Below are positions 21,987 through 31,507 of a stretch of 64,000 nucleotides of DNA, one piece after another. Origin of the DNA: Mesostigma viride (Eukaryota; Streptophyta; Mesostigmatophyceae; Mesostigmatales; Mesostigmataceae); NCBI GenBank assembly GCA_009746045.1, contig RPFO01001168.1:30571-94570 (forward strand). Reading direction: 5' to 3'. Each line of letters opens with the position of its first letter. The stretch's first letter is position 1. The notes beneath the pieces were generated by a model. It saw only the letters and a program-made list of their open reading frames with translations. It was not told where the DNA came from and did no database searches. The translations under genes and the position numbers were made by a program.

Positions 21987-22603
21987 AGTTAACGTAAAGG
22001 ATTTACGTTAGATGGATAGAGATTGTTACGCTCTTTCCAACGGCACCTTGAACGCCTCATTTGGTTAAGGAACGTAAAAGTTATGACGTTTCCTAGGCTG
22101 TGCCGACAGTACCCGGCGCGCCACTGTGGGCGCGTACGGACACAGGATGTACAAGTGTCACTTTGATAGTCCGCAGGACGTTGACAGGACTTGTACAGGA
22201 CTTGATGGTCAATTGATAGGTAGGCGCACTGTAGCGCGCCAGGACCTATGAGACAATTGATGCTGACTAGTGTACGGATAGGTCCACAGGACTAGCCGTA
22301 TGGACAATTGATAGATCTGCGCGCCAAAGGCGTGCCAGAGTCTGTGTAATCAATTGATTGACAGTTCAGCTGTGACAGTGCAGCTGAATACTTGGACGCG
22401 TCCCTAGTAAGCTATATGAGTGACTTGGTCACACCGGGACGCTAGTTCTTGCGTGCACGTTCTCTTGGCACTGCGACCCTGTCGTCTGTGCTGCGTGCAG
22501 TCTTGGAAGTGACGTGACTTACGTCTGTGTTTCCTGATTATTAATAAAGGCAACTTCCTGCAAGAACCATGGCGGAATTCGTGGCATTCTTACCCTCACA
22601 ACT
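21987..22603 (+). repeat. E1 3' LTR (617 bp)
   Basis: Same length and sequence by eye as 975-1591. An AATAAA lies at 22543-22548, about 55 bp before the end, and is a candidate polyadenylation signal. Confidence 0.93.
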
Positions 22604-23226
22604 AATTCGCCGACCGCAAAAGTAAGCCTTGCGAGGTGCGGGACCCACCAATCACCTTCCAAAAATCCGCAACCCCATCCAATCATGAAATACAACAACA
22701 GGTCTGCGCCCATGGCGCCTGCGATATCCAAGTCGTCATGCGAAACAATCGCATGCACGTCATCCTCCGAGCACAGCATCCATGTAAAAACGGCGTCCCC
22801 GAAACCTTGGCAGTAGGCATACGAGTCAAAGTCAGGGTGATTCAACATCCATTCCCGCGACCTGACCGCCATTCTTTCCAGACTTCCAGCACTGTCCACC
22901 TCAAAACTCAGGACAAGAGGTCCTTCACCAGCACTGGACTCGCCATGCACAAACAACAAGCCTCCTTTGATCACCTCTTGCATCTCCCCTGACAACTTGG
23001 CGTGTCCATCACAAAAAGGCATGCAATCCGTCCCGAATGGAAGCTGGCAATCCCGGGCGATACACCCCCCCTTTTTTGCAAACAAATCCTTCACCCTCCC
23101 TGCCATTCCCGTTCGCACGCTGACATGACGCACGCACAAGTCATCCCCTCCTGCTCTCGCTTCCTGGCACCACGCAACCGTGCATTTGACCGCCATCTGC
23201 GACCACCAACACCGTTTGATACACAT
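22604..23226 (-). pseudogene. Gene A, N-terminal part: zinc-binding protein split by E1
   Basis: The frame opens at an ATG at 23226, with a more likely ATG at 23196 because that is where similarity to the upstream region of gene C ends. From 23196, C5-C10-C21-H24 and C45-C50-C62-H65 form two C-x4-C-x10/11-C-x2-H modules, reminiscent of the short CCCH modules of WRKY19-like proteins. An acidic, aromatic-rich remainder follows. The coding sequence stops at the AATTC duplication and resumes in frame at 969. The complete product would be 260-270 residues. Function is unknown. Confidence 0.8.
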
Positions 23227-23497
23227 TTCTCACCGTCAACGGCCGTTGGCTTGAAACAACAAGAATGATTTATTACTCGCACGAAAATCACACCATTTTC
23301 CAGCCTCCAACGGCCGTTGGCGCACGAAAAATGCACGAAAAAAATTTTTATTATGCATTTATTGATTACATCCATAGTGCCACGTGGCGAATCACACCCA
23401 ACTTTCCAGCTGCCAACGGCCGTTGGCGCAAAGAAAATCAAACCCTAATTTGCAGGTTCCAACGGCCGTTGGCGCAAAGAAAATCACACCCAACACT
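23227..23497. repeat. Intergenic block with four palindromes, duplicated at 24116-24385
   Basis: Palindromes are at 23237-23249, 23307-23320, 23413-23426 and 23459-23472. The block separates gene A from gene C. It matches the region upstream of gene C almost throughout, including ACCGTTTGATA, the GTGCCACGTGGC segment and the run into the 3' end of gene C. Confidence 0.85.
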
Positions 23498-24115
23498 TCA
23501 GTCGCATAATCGATTCGCGTCAGTCACGCACTCGAACTTGTACTCCTGCCCCAGCGCGGACATCACCTCACGAACCGCTTTCTCAAACTCGTCAACACCG
23601 TCGGGTCCCCACTCATGCACGTATTCCCTCAACCAGAACATGCAATCTCCAGCAGACACGAACAGCCGGTCGATGATCAGGTCAGTGTGATGCTTGAAGT
23701 ACTTGCCGTCCTTCAAGATGACCCATTCGAACCGTCCCACCTCCCCTAAACCCTTAAACCCTTCTCCCCTATCATATGGCCGCGTCATCTGTATCCAACT
23801 TTCATTACCATCAGCATCGATCGACTGAAAACAAATTGGGCTGGGTATTGATGGATCATAGGGCCTTATAGCACCACACCTCACAAGCACCTCCTCAAAT
23901 GGCTCTACGGTCGGGTTTGGAAGTCCCCGACCCTCGATATTGAAAACAAGAGCCGCGGCCTTCGCGACATCCGGTCTCAAAAGAGACCTTTCACCCTCCT
24001 TGGGCTTAAAATCCAGCTTAATGTCCGGCAGAAGCCTGAGCGCGCTCTTAACCACTCCCAGAAGCCTGTCTTCCAAGTCGATCCACTCGCCCCCCTCCGT
24101 CCTGTAGAACGTCAT
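23498..24115 (-). CDS. Gene C, hypothetical protein, 205 aa
   Basis: The ATG at 24115 directly follows CAG. A TTG two codons earlier is unlikely as a start. The product is mixed, with many Asp/Glu and aromatic residues, no membrane segment and no motif I know. The final third is helical-looking and ends CVTDANRLCD. It belongs to the minus-strand series: gene A starts 271 bp downstream, and a palindrome lies 42 bp before the ATG. Part of its 3' end is duplicated in decayed form at 24396-24485, so the gene has been copied locally. Confidence 0.6.
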   Translation of the reverse strand: MTFYRTEGGEWIDLEDRLLGVVKSALRLLPDIKLDFKPKEGERSLLRPDVAKAAALVFNIEGRGLPNPTVEPFEEVLVRCGAIRPYDPSIPSPICFQSIDADGNESWIQMTRPYDRGEGFKGLGEVGRFEWVILKDGKYFKHHTDLIIDRLFVSAGDCMFWLREYVHEWGPDGVDEFEKAVREVMSALGQEYKFECVTDANRLCD

Positions 24116-24499
24116 CTGCAACCCACCGACACCGTTTGATATACATTTCTCACCGTCAACGGCCGTTGGCTTGAAAAAACAACAAGAATTTTAAGATTTA
24201 TTACGCGCACAAAGCACACACTAGTTTTCAGTCTCCAACGGCCGTTGGCGCACGAAAAATGTTTTATTATGCATTTATTAATTACATCCATGGTGCCACG
24301 TGGCAAACCACACCCTACTTCCGGGTGCAAAGAAAATCAAACGCTAATTTGCAAGTTCCAACGGCCGTTGGCGCAAGAAAATCACACCCAAAATTTCTTC
24401 AGTCGCAGAATCCATTCCCCTCACGCAGTCGAACAGGGGTACTGTTCCCCCAGCGCGGACCTCGCCTCACAAATCGCCCTTGGGTACGATTTAGTCCCC
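24116..24499. repeat. Intergenic block with three palindromes and a decayed copy of the gene C 3' end
   Basis: Palindromes are at 24157-24169, 24235-24248 and 24358-24371. After the block shared with 23227-23497, bases 24396-24485 still resemble the last ~90 bp of gene C (CAGTCGCA.AATC.ATTC, then CCAGCGCGGAC) but contain stops. The block ends just before the stop of gene B. Confidence 0.75.
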
Positions 24500-25037
24500 T
24501 CAAAAAACCTTGAACATTTCACCTTTGAACTTGAAATGCACTTCACCCCCCATCCGAATTAGAAGTCCGGCCAAATTGACACCAGACCAGCTGTCTGTAA
24601 CGTCGCCGTGCATAGTGCTGAGAGACTTTCTCGCCTCACGATACTTGTTACACCACTTCTTGTGTTCCTCCCAGTCCGCACGCTGGCATTCGGCAGCACA
24701 ATACCGGACGTCTCGACAACCCCCGCACTTGCGGTGGACACCCTCCATCACAGAGCACGCCTTATTCGAGCAACACTTTGGAAGCGAGCCGAGCATCGGC
24801 CCTCCCACCCCCGGGAGAACGATCATCCGTGAAAACGTCAATTTCACGGACTCGGAATTCCCGAATGTAAAATGGAAACCTTCAAACCCCCCCCCTCTAC
24901 TCTCGCCGATACGGTCAATCTCGGCTGCGCCTCACTCGCGTCTGGAAATTTCCCCCACTGGTCTTTCTCCCACTGGTCCCACCCAACCTTTCCGACATAC
25001 GACACCAAAAGTCGAAACTCGACGTCTCGATTGAGTG
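24500..25037 (-). pseudogene. Gene B, C-terminal part: MYND-finger protein split by E3
   Basis: The first part reads PLNRDVEFRLLVSYV, matching DPTREFRLLVSFI of gene D. A run of nine G on the coding strand (24887-24895) then shifts the frame by one base. In the other frame comes a MYND zinc finger: C-C-S-N-K-A-C, CGGCRDVRYCAAECQRADW, EEHKKWC. It stops with TGA at 24500. One extra G would restore a single frame of 264 codons, close to the 258-residue paralogue. MYND fingers usually bind proline-rich protein partners; the partner here is unknown. Confidence 0.85.
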
Positions 25038-25042
25038 GAACC
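25038..25042. other. Target-site duplication of E3, left copy (GAACC)
   Basis: GAACC is matched at 33208-33212. Removing E3 and one copy joins gene B in frame (...GAT CGG GTT CCA CTC...). Confidence 0.9.
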
Positions 25043-25686
25043 ATTTAGATGAACGCGGATCAGTGAGTTTCTGGTCTTCCCAAGATGTGATGAATGGAGC
25101 CATGGTTTCAACCAGCGGCTTTTAACCTTTACCACAGTTGCCTCACTACCCTGTGGTCACTAGCCTGAGGCGGCAGCACCCACGGACGGTGTTGGGAAAA
25201 GACGCTTGGCCACTGCTGTGTCCGAGCCTTTCTAGGTCTCACCATTGCTGCCAGGCCTTGCACGCCTTGGCAGGTCCGCCACTGTCAATTTCCTTGGTTG
25301 CATCAATCCAGGACGTCTGTCCTTCCATGAATGACAGTAACGCTCTGGATTTATCCGTCATGACAAGTACCCGTCCATCCCAGGCCTGCAGGACTGCCAG
25401 TCCTGAAGTCCTGTGACATTCTTGGTACCATCAACCAATATTGACCACAGTACCTCCTAGTGACAGTCGGTCCTGTGACACGTAACGTGTGATGGTTCAC
25501 CCAACACTGCCACGTGCCCTGTCCCTCACGTGTCCTTAGTCCTGGTACTGCTGTAGCGTCCGGCGGCATTACTTCGGGACTTGATAACTCTCAAGTTCCT
25601 TGTCCAAATGAGGCGTTTAGCACGGCGTTGGAAAGGCCACTTCAAGTATGATATGCTTAGCATATTGCATCACCAATATGCTAACT
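25043..25686 (-). repeat. E3 3' LTR (644 bp)
   Basis: In the minus-strand sense it begins AGTTAGCATATTGG and ends CATCTAAAT. A block around 25586-25635 (TTTCCAACG, then AACGCCTCATTTGG and AAGGAAC on the minus strand) is shared with the E1 LTR at 1021-1060. Confidence 0.92.
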
Positions 25687-26648
25687 CCAACCCTTTCTTG
25701 TTTTGGAGCTGCAAGCTTCACACCATGACCAACCCATTCCTTGCTGCCTTGTGAAATGGACACCTGGTTACCCTGGACTTATAATAAGCCTCATGAGCAC
25801 CCCTTTTGCCACCTTAATGGTATCCTTCTTAGGGATCTATGGTTCAACCCTGCCATCTGATCATTAACTTGACCTGCAGGTCATCCCCAACCCTTTCTTT
25901 TGCAACTGTACCTTGGCTTGGGCTTAAAGGAGGATATTGAATATTCCTTAGGCAACATATCCTGGATATCTGAATGAGAGGCCCTGACTACAGGAAACGT
26001 ATTACAGTGAGTTCCTGGTCTTCCCAGTTATCACTGGCGCCCGTTTCATGGCGCCCGCCCCGAGCGTTCCAGGCATCATCCATCCAAATGTTCACCAATG
26101 GAAACCACTTCAACACCACTGTGCCACTGCTTGATGGGGAGCCCATGTCATCACTGGGTGTTAAAGCCCAGGAGTCATACATACCAGGCTGTGGCTCAAC
26201 TAGGGAATCGAACCCTACCCCAGAACCCCAGGTTAAACTTAACCTGGTCACATGACAGACAACAAGAGAGATTGGCATACAACATGATTATGTTTATTAT
26301 AGAATATCCACCAAAACCAATGTTGAGTGTTCCCAGTGGACCAGCCTGCACCAGCAAGGCCCAACTGTCAGGTTACAACACCATAATATCCAAGGTTGTC
26401 ACTTATTCACAGCTAAAGAAAACTAAACAAGAGAGATATATACAAACAACCTGGAAGAACTCTCAACATGGCCTGCCCTGTCATGGCCTAACTGCCCGAG
26501 GCCAAAGGCATCCCACTGTGCTAATCCTTTACAGGAAGAGCTTGCTCCTGTTGAGCCTTCTACCTGCTTGGTGACAGGTAGGCTACCTGTTGCCCTCCCC
26601 CCTGGGGACAACAGCACTGGTCAGCCACCAACTGGCAAAGGCTGGACT
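25687..26648 (-). other. E3 3' noncoding region with polypurine tract
   Basis: About 960 bp with no convincing gene. The minus strand reads AACAAGAAAGGGTTGG (25687-25702) against the LTR, the polypurine tract. Confidence 0.7.
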
Positions 26649-29222
26649 TCAAGTCCCACCAGAAAAGGGGTCCATGAGCCCTTTGAGCACAGGGTATTGT
26701 AGCTCAGCCTTGCTCTCCAGCTTGGTGAGGGCGTCTGCTGGGTTGTCAACACCAGGCACATGTTCAAGATGAGCAAGGTAAGACATCTCCTTCAGCAACA
26801 AATAATCCAGATCCCTGCTCCTGGCGAGCTGTCTGTGCACAAACTGCACCATGCCCATGCTGTCTGTCTTGACCAGTGTGTGCAGCTGCAAGCTACAGGA
26901 AGCTACCTGACAGAGCTGGTAGAATAACTCCCTGAGGTAAAGAGCAGTGTGTAGCCCCTCACATATTGCCCTGCACTCAGCAATGTCACTGCTGGGCGTC
27001 ACCCTGTTCTGTAACCTACTGTACCAGCTGACCAGAGAAGTGTGCTCCTGTTGTAGTGTAATGAGTGCTGCTGCCCTACCCCTGACATCCGTCACCTTCC
27101 TGCTGTCCATGGAACTGTCCACAAAAAGCACCATGTTGAGTGGTTTGTACAAGTCCACAGCTGCCAGTATGAGTGGAGGTGAGCTCCTGACAGACTCAAC
27201 CACCTGCTCTGCCCCTACCTCAACCAGCTGAGCATCTGTGAGCCTACTCAGCACCAACAAATCTGGGGCACAAATGCTAGCTAGCCAAGCCAACATTCCC
27301 CTGATTGTGGCACACCTGGCCTGGGTAATGGGCTGCTGGAGGGCATCAATGATCTGCTGAGGATAGTTGTTGCCACCCTCCATCTTGATAAACCAAGTAC
27401 CTGCCCTCTTGATCAGCGTGGCCTGCATTCCACAAAACACCATGGGCTCATCCTGCTTCATGTGCTGGACCTTTCCTAACTCAAACCTCTTCTGGATCTT
27501 GGACAGTACTGAATCCACCCACTCAGGAGGCCCTAAAAGGTGCAGGTCATCTCCATGCAGAGATGCAAACACAGGCAACCCTTCATGAGTACTCTGGAAC
27601 AAGCAAGGATCAACTGGAGACACAGTAAAGCCACAGTGAGTTTTCAGAAACTTTTCCAGGCTCTTTCTCCAGATGATAGGGCTGGACCTGAGACCCTCCA
27701 AACCCTTGAGTATTCTGAGATATTTTGACTTGATCTCTGCTCTCCACACCTTGGGCACTGTTACAAAGAAGGGAGGGATATCACGCCACGTCTCCTTGGC
27801 CTGCTCCACATCACCCTTGAGAAAAGCCCTCTTGAAATCAATCAGCACAGAGCTGTACGCAATGCCCTTGACCAGGAAAGACAGATATATACACAGAACA
27901 ATCCTCCAGGTATCATGCAGCATCCCAGGCGTATACAACTCCTCATCTGTCAGCTCCCCCGTGCCATGGTACTCAGTCACAACTGGCCTCACATGTGGCA
28001 CCTGCACACCGTCTATCTCCTTCAGCTTGAGCACAAACAAGAGCCTTAGCAACTGATGCTCCCTGGGCAACTCATCCACAGGCTCAGCACAGTTAGACAC
28101 TATCCAGTCATGCCCACTGGAGACAAACCCTAGAATCCATGCCTTAGCCATCTTGGGGCTTTGCATCAACTCTACCAACTGGTGCCAGGAAATAGGACTG
28201 TGACCAGCAATCTGGTACTTGTGCACCCCCAAGTCCCGTGGATCTAGGGTGGTTGGGATGATCAACAAGTCCTCAGCAATGGGCTCCTTGCCTTCAGGCC
28301 CCACACTCTGCTGCCCCTTCACAGCCTTGACTGCCACAGCTAGACCCTTGGAGTAGTGATATCTCTGGAGGGGCAAACTGCCGTGACCTTCTAGTGCAAG
28401 CTCATCTGCTGACAGAGTCACTCCTGGCATGCACAAGAAATTCTGGCCCAAAATGGCAGGCCCCTGGTACCCTTCCACCACACAGAACGCAGTGGGGACA
28501 CCCAGGATAGGCACAGTCACTTCCCCTAGGATCTTCATTGTTACAGTGCCCGTAAAGTCACTCACTGCCCTGCAGCCAGCCTTATTCACCTTCAGGCCCT
28601 GAGCATCCTCCACCCTGATGATAGACACCTCTGAGTTAGTATCCACTTCTAGGGTAGCAGCCCAGCAAGAACCCCATTCAGTCAACTTAGATACCTTGGG
28701 ATCCTTGTGCTTGTTGAACATGAGCGACCGGACAATGTCTGCCATGAGTGGCCTCTTGGACCCTGGTGCAGGCCCAGCCCCCGTTGGCTCCACCACAGGT
28801 GATGCAGTTGCCTCCTGCACCTCATCATCATCAGAGGGATAGCCACCTCCCACGTCAGTGACAGGCACATCAACTACCTGGTCCTTAACCTGGCCCTCCA
28901 GCCAACACTGGGGTCCAGGCCCGTCTGCAGGCCAGATTGCATGTGGCTTGCGTTCCTTGACGTTGGCCCAGCTCAACCTGTAAACATGCCTGGGATTACT
29001 CTCCAAGGCCACAAGGCAGGAACGATTGGCATCTTCCACACAGGTCACCACCCCGTTCTGCCACTTGCCCCTCTTGCCCTGCATTGATGGCTCCTTCCAC
29101 ATTCTGACCTTCAGCCCCACCTGAGGCCTCAGCACATTCCAGCCCCTATCCTTGCGTCTCAACTGAGCAAACACCCTGTCTGCTTTCCTCAAGCATGCCT
29201 GGACCACTTCCTGGGCTAGCAT
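26649..29222 (-). CDS. pol: E3 pol main frame: integrase C-terminus, protease-like, RT, RNase H (857 codons)
   Basis: The frame starts inside the integrase C-terminal domain (KDRGWNVLRPQVG aligns with KDRGWKMLEPQVG of E1). A protease-like domain follows with LEVDTNSEVSII and AILGQNFL, then RT with LIDFKRAFLKG and LHGDDLHLLG, and RNase H with LFVDSSMDS, AECRAI, KTDSMG and NPADALTK. The apparent ATG at 29222 is only where a one-base deletion relative to E1 opens this register. The natural protein would start upstream. All catalytic Asp/Glu of RT and RNase H are retained. Confidence 0.9.
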   Translation of the reverse strand: MLAQEVVQACLRKADRVFAQLRRKDRGWNVLRPQVGLKVRMWKEPSMQGKRGKWQNGVVTCVEDANRSCLVALESNPRHVYRLSWANVKERKPHAIWPADGPGPQCWLEGQVKDQVVDVPVTDVGGGYPSDDDEVQEATASPVVEPTGAGPAPGSKRPLMADIVRSLMFNKHKDPKVSKLTEWGSCWAATLEVDTNSEVSIIRVEDAQGLKVNKAGCRAVSDFTGTVTMKILGEVTVPILGVPTAFCVVEGYQGPAILGQNFLCMPGVTLSADELALEGHGSLPLQRYHYSKGLAVAVKAVKGQQSVGPEGKEPIAEDLLIIPTTLDPRDLGVHKYQIAGHSPISWHQLVELMQSPKMAKAWILGFVSSGHDWIVSNCAEPVDELPREHQLLRLLFVLKLKEIDGVQVPHVRPVVTEYHGTGELTDEELYTPGMLHDTWRIVLCIYLSFLVKGIAYSSVLIDFKRAFLKGDVEQAKETWRDIPPFFVTVPKVWRAEIKSKYLRILKGLEGLRSSPIIWRKSLEKFLKTHCGFTVSPVDPCLFQSTHEGLPVFASLHGDDLHLLGPPEWVDSVLSKIQKRFELGKVQHMKQDEPMVFCGMQATLIKRAGTWFIKMEGGNNYPQQIIDALQQPITQARCATIRGMLAWLASICAPDLLVLSRLTDAQLVEVGAEQVVESVRSSPPLILAAVDLYKPLNMVLFVDSSMDSRKVTDVRGRAAALITLQQEHTSLVSWYSRLQNRVTPSSDIAECRAICEGLHTALYLRELFYQLCQVASCSLQLHTLVKTDSMGMVQFVHRQLARSRDLDYLLLKEMSYLAHLEHVPGVDNPADALTKLESKAELQYPVLKGLMDPFSGGT

Positions 29223-29735
29223 CCAAACTGCAGTGCTACAGGATTGACAGCCACCCCGTCATAATAGTAGTTTATTCTGAGGTTCAACTGTTCTTCCACC
29301 TGCCTGGTCCACACTGCCCTCTCCAAAGCAGATGCTACCAGTGGCACCTTAGGTTCTGCCAGCACTACGGTCTTGACCTCCCTGATGGATCTCTCCACAG
29401 CACCTTGCTGTCCATGGCTCTCCCTGGGCGTGACCAGCAGCTTGCATGGCAGTTGCTCCTGCTGTGACAGTAGGCACTCAAACTGAATATCAGCCTGTAC
29501 TGTCTTGTACACCCCAAAGCCTGGTAAGAGAGTCTGCAAGCCCAGCAGCAGGGTATTCCCCTTCATATCTGGCAGAATCTGGAGCAGCCTGTACCTGCTA
29601 AATCTGTCCACTGCCACCAAAATGTATAAGCCCCTGATATGCTGGACGTCTACCTGGATGTCCCCCTTCTCCCTGGCAGGCTCCCTAGCATGGGACCTTG
29701 GCTTCTTGGCAGCATTCTCCTTACAGCACATTGCT
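29223..29735 (-). pseudogene. pol: E3 pol, integrase catalytic core in a shifted frame
   Basis: The frame reads the DDE core: D in VDVQHIRG, D in QADIQFE and E in GAVERSI, all alignable with E1. It is bounded by one-base indels near 29735 and 29220 that put it out of register with the parts on either side. Confidence 0.85.
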
Positions 29736-30183
29736 CAGCTGCAGCCCTGCATGCTTCCCTCAGTGGCTCATCTCCAATCTTCCAACCAAACATCTCAGCC
29801 ATGGCTGTGTGACCAAAGATATTGTGCAGCCTGCGTCCAGCATCCGTGTAGCTCAGTTGCCTAGCCAGATTACGCACCTGGGAAGACGCCTGGACGGGCC
29901 CTGCGTGTGAGGACGCAACATCCACCTTCTGCATCTTGGATCCAGAGGACCCAGCAGACCCTCCCAGCAGAGCATCTAGGCTCCCAGAGCCAACCCTGTC
30001 TGGGGACCCTCCACCTGTTGACAGTTGAGGGGATTGTTGTGCTGCAGCATGCATGCAATCTTGTGGAATGAGAACATCAGTACACCCCTGGTGCTGATCA
30101 GAGGTGGCACCCTGCCCAGATTTATTTACATGTGAAGCTGTGTCCCCACAGGGTGTCTCACTATGTACACGGGACTGCTTCAC
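29736..30183 (-). CDS. pol: E3 pol N-terminal part: linker and integrase zinc region
   Basis: This frame follows the gag UGA (30187-30189) directly as CTA GTG AAG, in the same register as gag. A Ser/Gly/Asp-rich linker leads to RRLHNIFGHT and a Cys pair, the integrase zinc-binding domain. No protease motif lies here. The GTG at 30183 is not a credible start, and readthrough from gag is more likely. Confidence 0.7.
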
Positions 30184-30192
30184 TAGTCACTT
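30183..30192 (-). promoter_or_regulatory. Candidate UGA readthrough site between E3 gag and pol
   Basis: The minus strand reads AAG TGA CTA G. UGA followed by CUA(G) is a well-known leaky stop context in viruses and in some animal genes. The frame is open on both sides of this one stop. Confidence 0.65.
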
Positions 30193-31507
30193 CTGATCAG
30201 ACTGCCCCTTCTTCTTGTTTGGGCAATCCCTCTTCCAGTGACCTTCCTTGCCACAAGCAAAACACTTGCTCTTGCCAGACCCTCCCCCTGGGGCCTTGCT
30301 GTCCTGCTTGTTCTGGTTGCCTGAGGCCTGATTGTTATTCTGCCCCTGGCCACCACCCTTACCCTGCTGATGGCTGTTACGGTTGCCAGACTGGTTCCCC
30401 TGATTCTGGTTCCCCTGCTGACCCCTCCACCACCCTGGTTCTGCTCCTTCTGGGCCTGCTTCCTTCTCCTGCTGCCATACCGTGTCCCAGATGGGGTACG
30501 GTTCTTGCCCTGGCTAGCCTGAGACGCTGACCCTCCCTGAGAACTGATACCCTTGCAGGTAGGGACCCGGGTCCTGAAGTTTAGTATCACACGCTTCAGA
30601 GCCCCCCAGGTGCCATCAGTGAGATCACAGAGCTGCCTAGCAGTAGCCCTACCTTCCTCTGACAAGCCCATCTTATCAAGAAGTGGTCTGCTGCTGCCCT
30701 GACTGTCACACTGAAGCCCTGCTTCTTGCCTGCCTCCACGATCAACTCAAACCTGGCCAGCTCAGCAGCCACCTCACCCTTGATCTCAAACTCATCAAAT
30801 TCTCTCTTCTTTTCCATGGTGAGATTGTGAACCCTGTCAGAAAACTCCTCCTTGATGTCATCCAGGAACTGCAGCCAAGTGTGCCCCTCTTCAGAGCATG
30901 CCTAGCCATGTCATTGACCCTTTCAGACGATCCCTTGTTTGCGGTGGAAGAGTGAAACACCCTGACAATATCCACACCTGCTGCGACAGAGCCCACAACT
31001 AGCTTCATGTCATCAAGCCATTTATCCAGGTTGTCTTGCTTCAGGGAGGGTTGAGCGCTTTCTGCCCATTCATGACTGTCACAGCATCAGAAAATGGACG
31101 GGTGCCAGGCAACACACTCCCCACACGCACTGGTGGTGCCTGGGGAGGGTCAATCCTAGCCTCCAAACGCTCGGGCAACATACCAGACACCCTATCGTGA
31201 ACAGCAGCTTGCTTTGCAGCACGCACACCTGGGGTGACGATGGCGTCCTCCTCACCAGGCGTTGTGAGCACCACTGCATCCGTAGGTCGCCTGGCACGCT
31301 TGACTTTCTCCGCCTCAGCTTGCCCATCACGCCACCGCTTGTGTGTTCTCCCGGCCTGGGGTCCATCTCTGGGATAGGTTGCCCAGCTGGCGCCTCCACG
31401 CCCCTCTCCTCCATCGCCTCCCCTTCCTCTCTGGCGATGTCCTCCTCTGCCGTTCGCTCCCGTTGCTCCTCGAATGTCGCCGCACCCCGGCTTGCCCTCC
31501 TAGGCAT
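30187..31507 (-). pseudogene. gag: E3 gag, frameshifted, with CCHC knuckle near its end
   Basis: The start MPRRASRGAATF is at 31507. The coding potential then passes through several registers: 31507-31340, about 31274-31041, 31020-30820, 30817-30690, 30671-30300. It ends with CFACGKEGHWKRDC (CX2CX4HX4C) at about 30220-30262 and the UGA at 30187-30189. At least four indels are needed to make it one protein. The order of segments follows E1 gag. Confidence 0.75.

Larger units (their letters stand above)
975..22603 (+). mobile_element. LTR retrotransposon E1 (copia-type), carrying nested E2 and T4
   Basis: Two 617-bp LTRs, with no difference seen by eye, bound the element. In order it holds an accessory frame, gag with a zinc knuckle, and pol with integrase, protease-like, RT and RNase H domains. 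Without the inserted E2 it would be about 7.8 kb. Identical LTRs mean the insertion is recent. All of its own frames are uninterrupted except that E2 separates gag from pol. It is related to E3: the LTR start, leader, polypurine tract, domain order and protein sequences are similar. Confidence 0.93.

Noticed and set aside
3611-30189. Alternative genetic code with UGA as a sense codon
   Set aside because: The F-box-like gene and gene B end in TGA, and TAG and TAA also serve as stops. Readthrough at one place is simpler.
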